Shown: one piece after another, positions 6,615-6,764 of the stretch
Numbering within the stretch: position 1 is the stretch's first letter
Layout of the letters: each line of letters begins with the position of its first letter
Assembly (NCBI GenBank): GCA_958350755.1
Contig: CATWID010000079.1
Coordinates: 1 to 6,764 of the forward strand
Length of the DNA stretch: 6,764 nucleotides
Direction of reading: 5' to 3'
Origin: an uncultured Collinsella sp.
GTDB lineage: Bacteria > Actinomycetota > Coriobacteriia > Coriobacteriales > Coriobacteriaceae
Notes under the pieces: model-generated
Told to the model about the DNA's origin: nothing
Databases searched by the model: none
The model's input: the letters and a program-made list of their open reading frames with translations, nothing else
Made by a program: the position numbers and the translations under genes

Positions 6615-6764
6615 TGTGGGAAGCCGATGACTCTCAGGACCTGTGGGCGACGCCCGGCAACTCGCCGGCGGCATCCATGGCGCACGGCGAGCGCATGGTG
6701 GGCTCGGAGCTGACGGCCGAGGACCTCGATGTCGACCGCACTTTGCGCCCCCAGCGCCTGGACG
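6614..6764 (+). CDS. ruvB: Holliday junction branch migration ATPase RuvB, N-terminal 50 residues
   Basis: The gene starts at ATG 6614, overlapping the ruvA stop by one base, and runs off the window end after 50 codons. RuvB is the hexameric AAA+ motor that pumps DNA through the RuvA-junction complex. Only the region before the ATPase core is present. The stretch from 27 to 50 (RMVGSELTAEDLDVDRTLRP then QRLD) matches the conserved RuvB lead-in to the Walker A region, which lies beyond the window. The first 27 residues are a less conserved, mildly acidic extension. In-frame ATGs at 6677 and 6695 are alternative starts, but the TGATG overlap favours 6614. Identification rests on this short match plus its place after ruvC and ruvA. 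Confidence 0.93.
   Translation, partial: MWEADDSQDLWATPGNSPAASMAHGERMVGSELTAEDLDVDRTLRPQRLD

Noticed and set aside
1..6764. CRISPR arrays, tRNA or rRNA genes, transposases, phage genes
   Set aside because: No regularly spaced repeats, cloverleaf, rRNA-like stretch or mobile-element protein was seen on either strand.

Overview
This is a GC-rich stretch of about 6.8 kb in which every real gene lies on the + strand. The gene set points to an anaerobic, high-GC Gram-positive bacterium: a SWI2/SNF2 helicase of the type with a bacterial SNF2-associated domain, a superoxide reductase, a NAD+ synthetase-like protein and ruvC-ruvA-ruvB with an actinobacterial/Firmicute-style SOS box. My best guess is class Coriobacteriia, near Collinsella. 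That rests on recall of protein style and gene order, not on a search.

Layout. Bases 1-2576 are the 3' part of a large SNF2-family ATPase whose start lies before the window. A 150-bp gap follows, then a 120-residue desulfoferrodoxin-family superoxide reductase (2727-3089) and a strong intrinsic terminator (3136-3167). Next is a 661-residue protein (3207-5192) with the whole two-domain architecture of glutamine-dependent NAD+ synthetase. By eye it lacks the catalytic residues of both the amidase and the synthetase active sites, and it carries a Gly/Pro/Gln-rich tail. The 280-bp gap at 5193-5472 holds a very regular nested inverted-repeat structure (5191-5336) that looks more like a minus-strand structured RNA with its own terminator than like random spacer. 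After it come a probable promoter and a LexA (SOS) box. From 5473 to the window end runs ruvC-ruvA-ruvB, with one-base TGATG stop/start overlaps at both junctions.

How the genes work together. RuvA binds Holliday junctions, RuvB drives branch migration and RuvC resolves the junction. The three are translationally coupled and are probably induced by DNA damage through LexA. The superoxide reductase is an oxygen-defence enzyme suited to an anaerobe and seems to be its own transcription unit. The SNF2 ATPase and the NAD+ synthetase-like protein have no demonstrated functional link to their neighbours.

Most notable points: the doubly degenerate NAD+ synthetase homologue; the candidate structured element before ruvC; the LexA box; and a superoxide reductase that kept its N-terminal domain but lost the cysteines for the rubredoxin-type iron centre.
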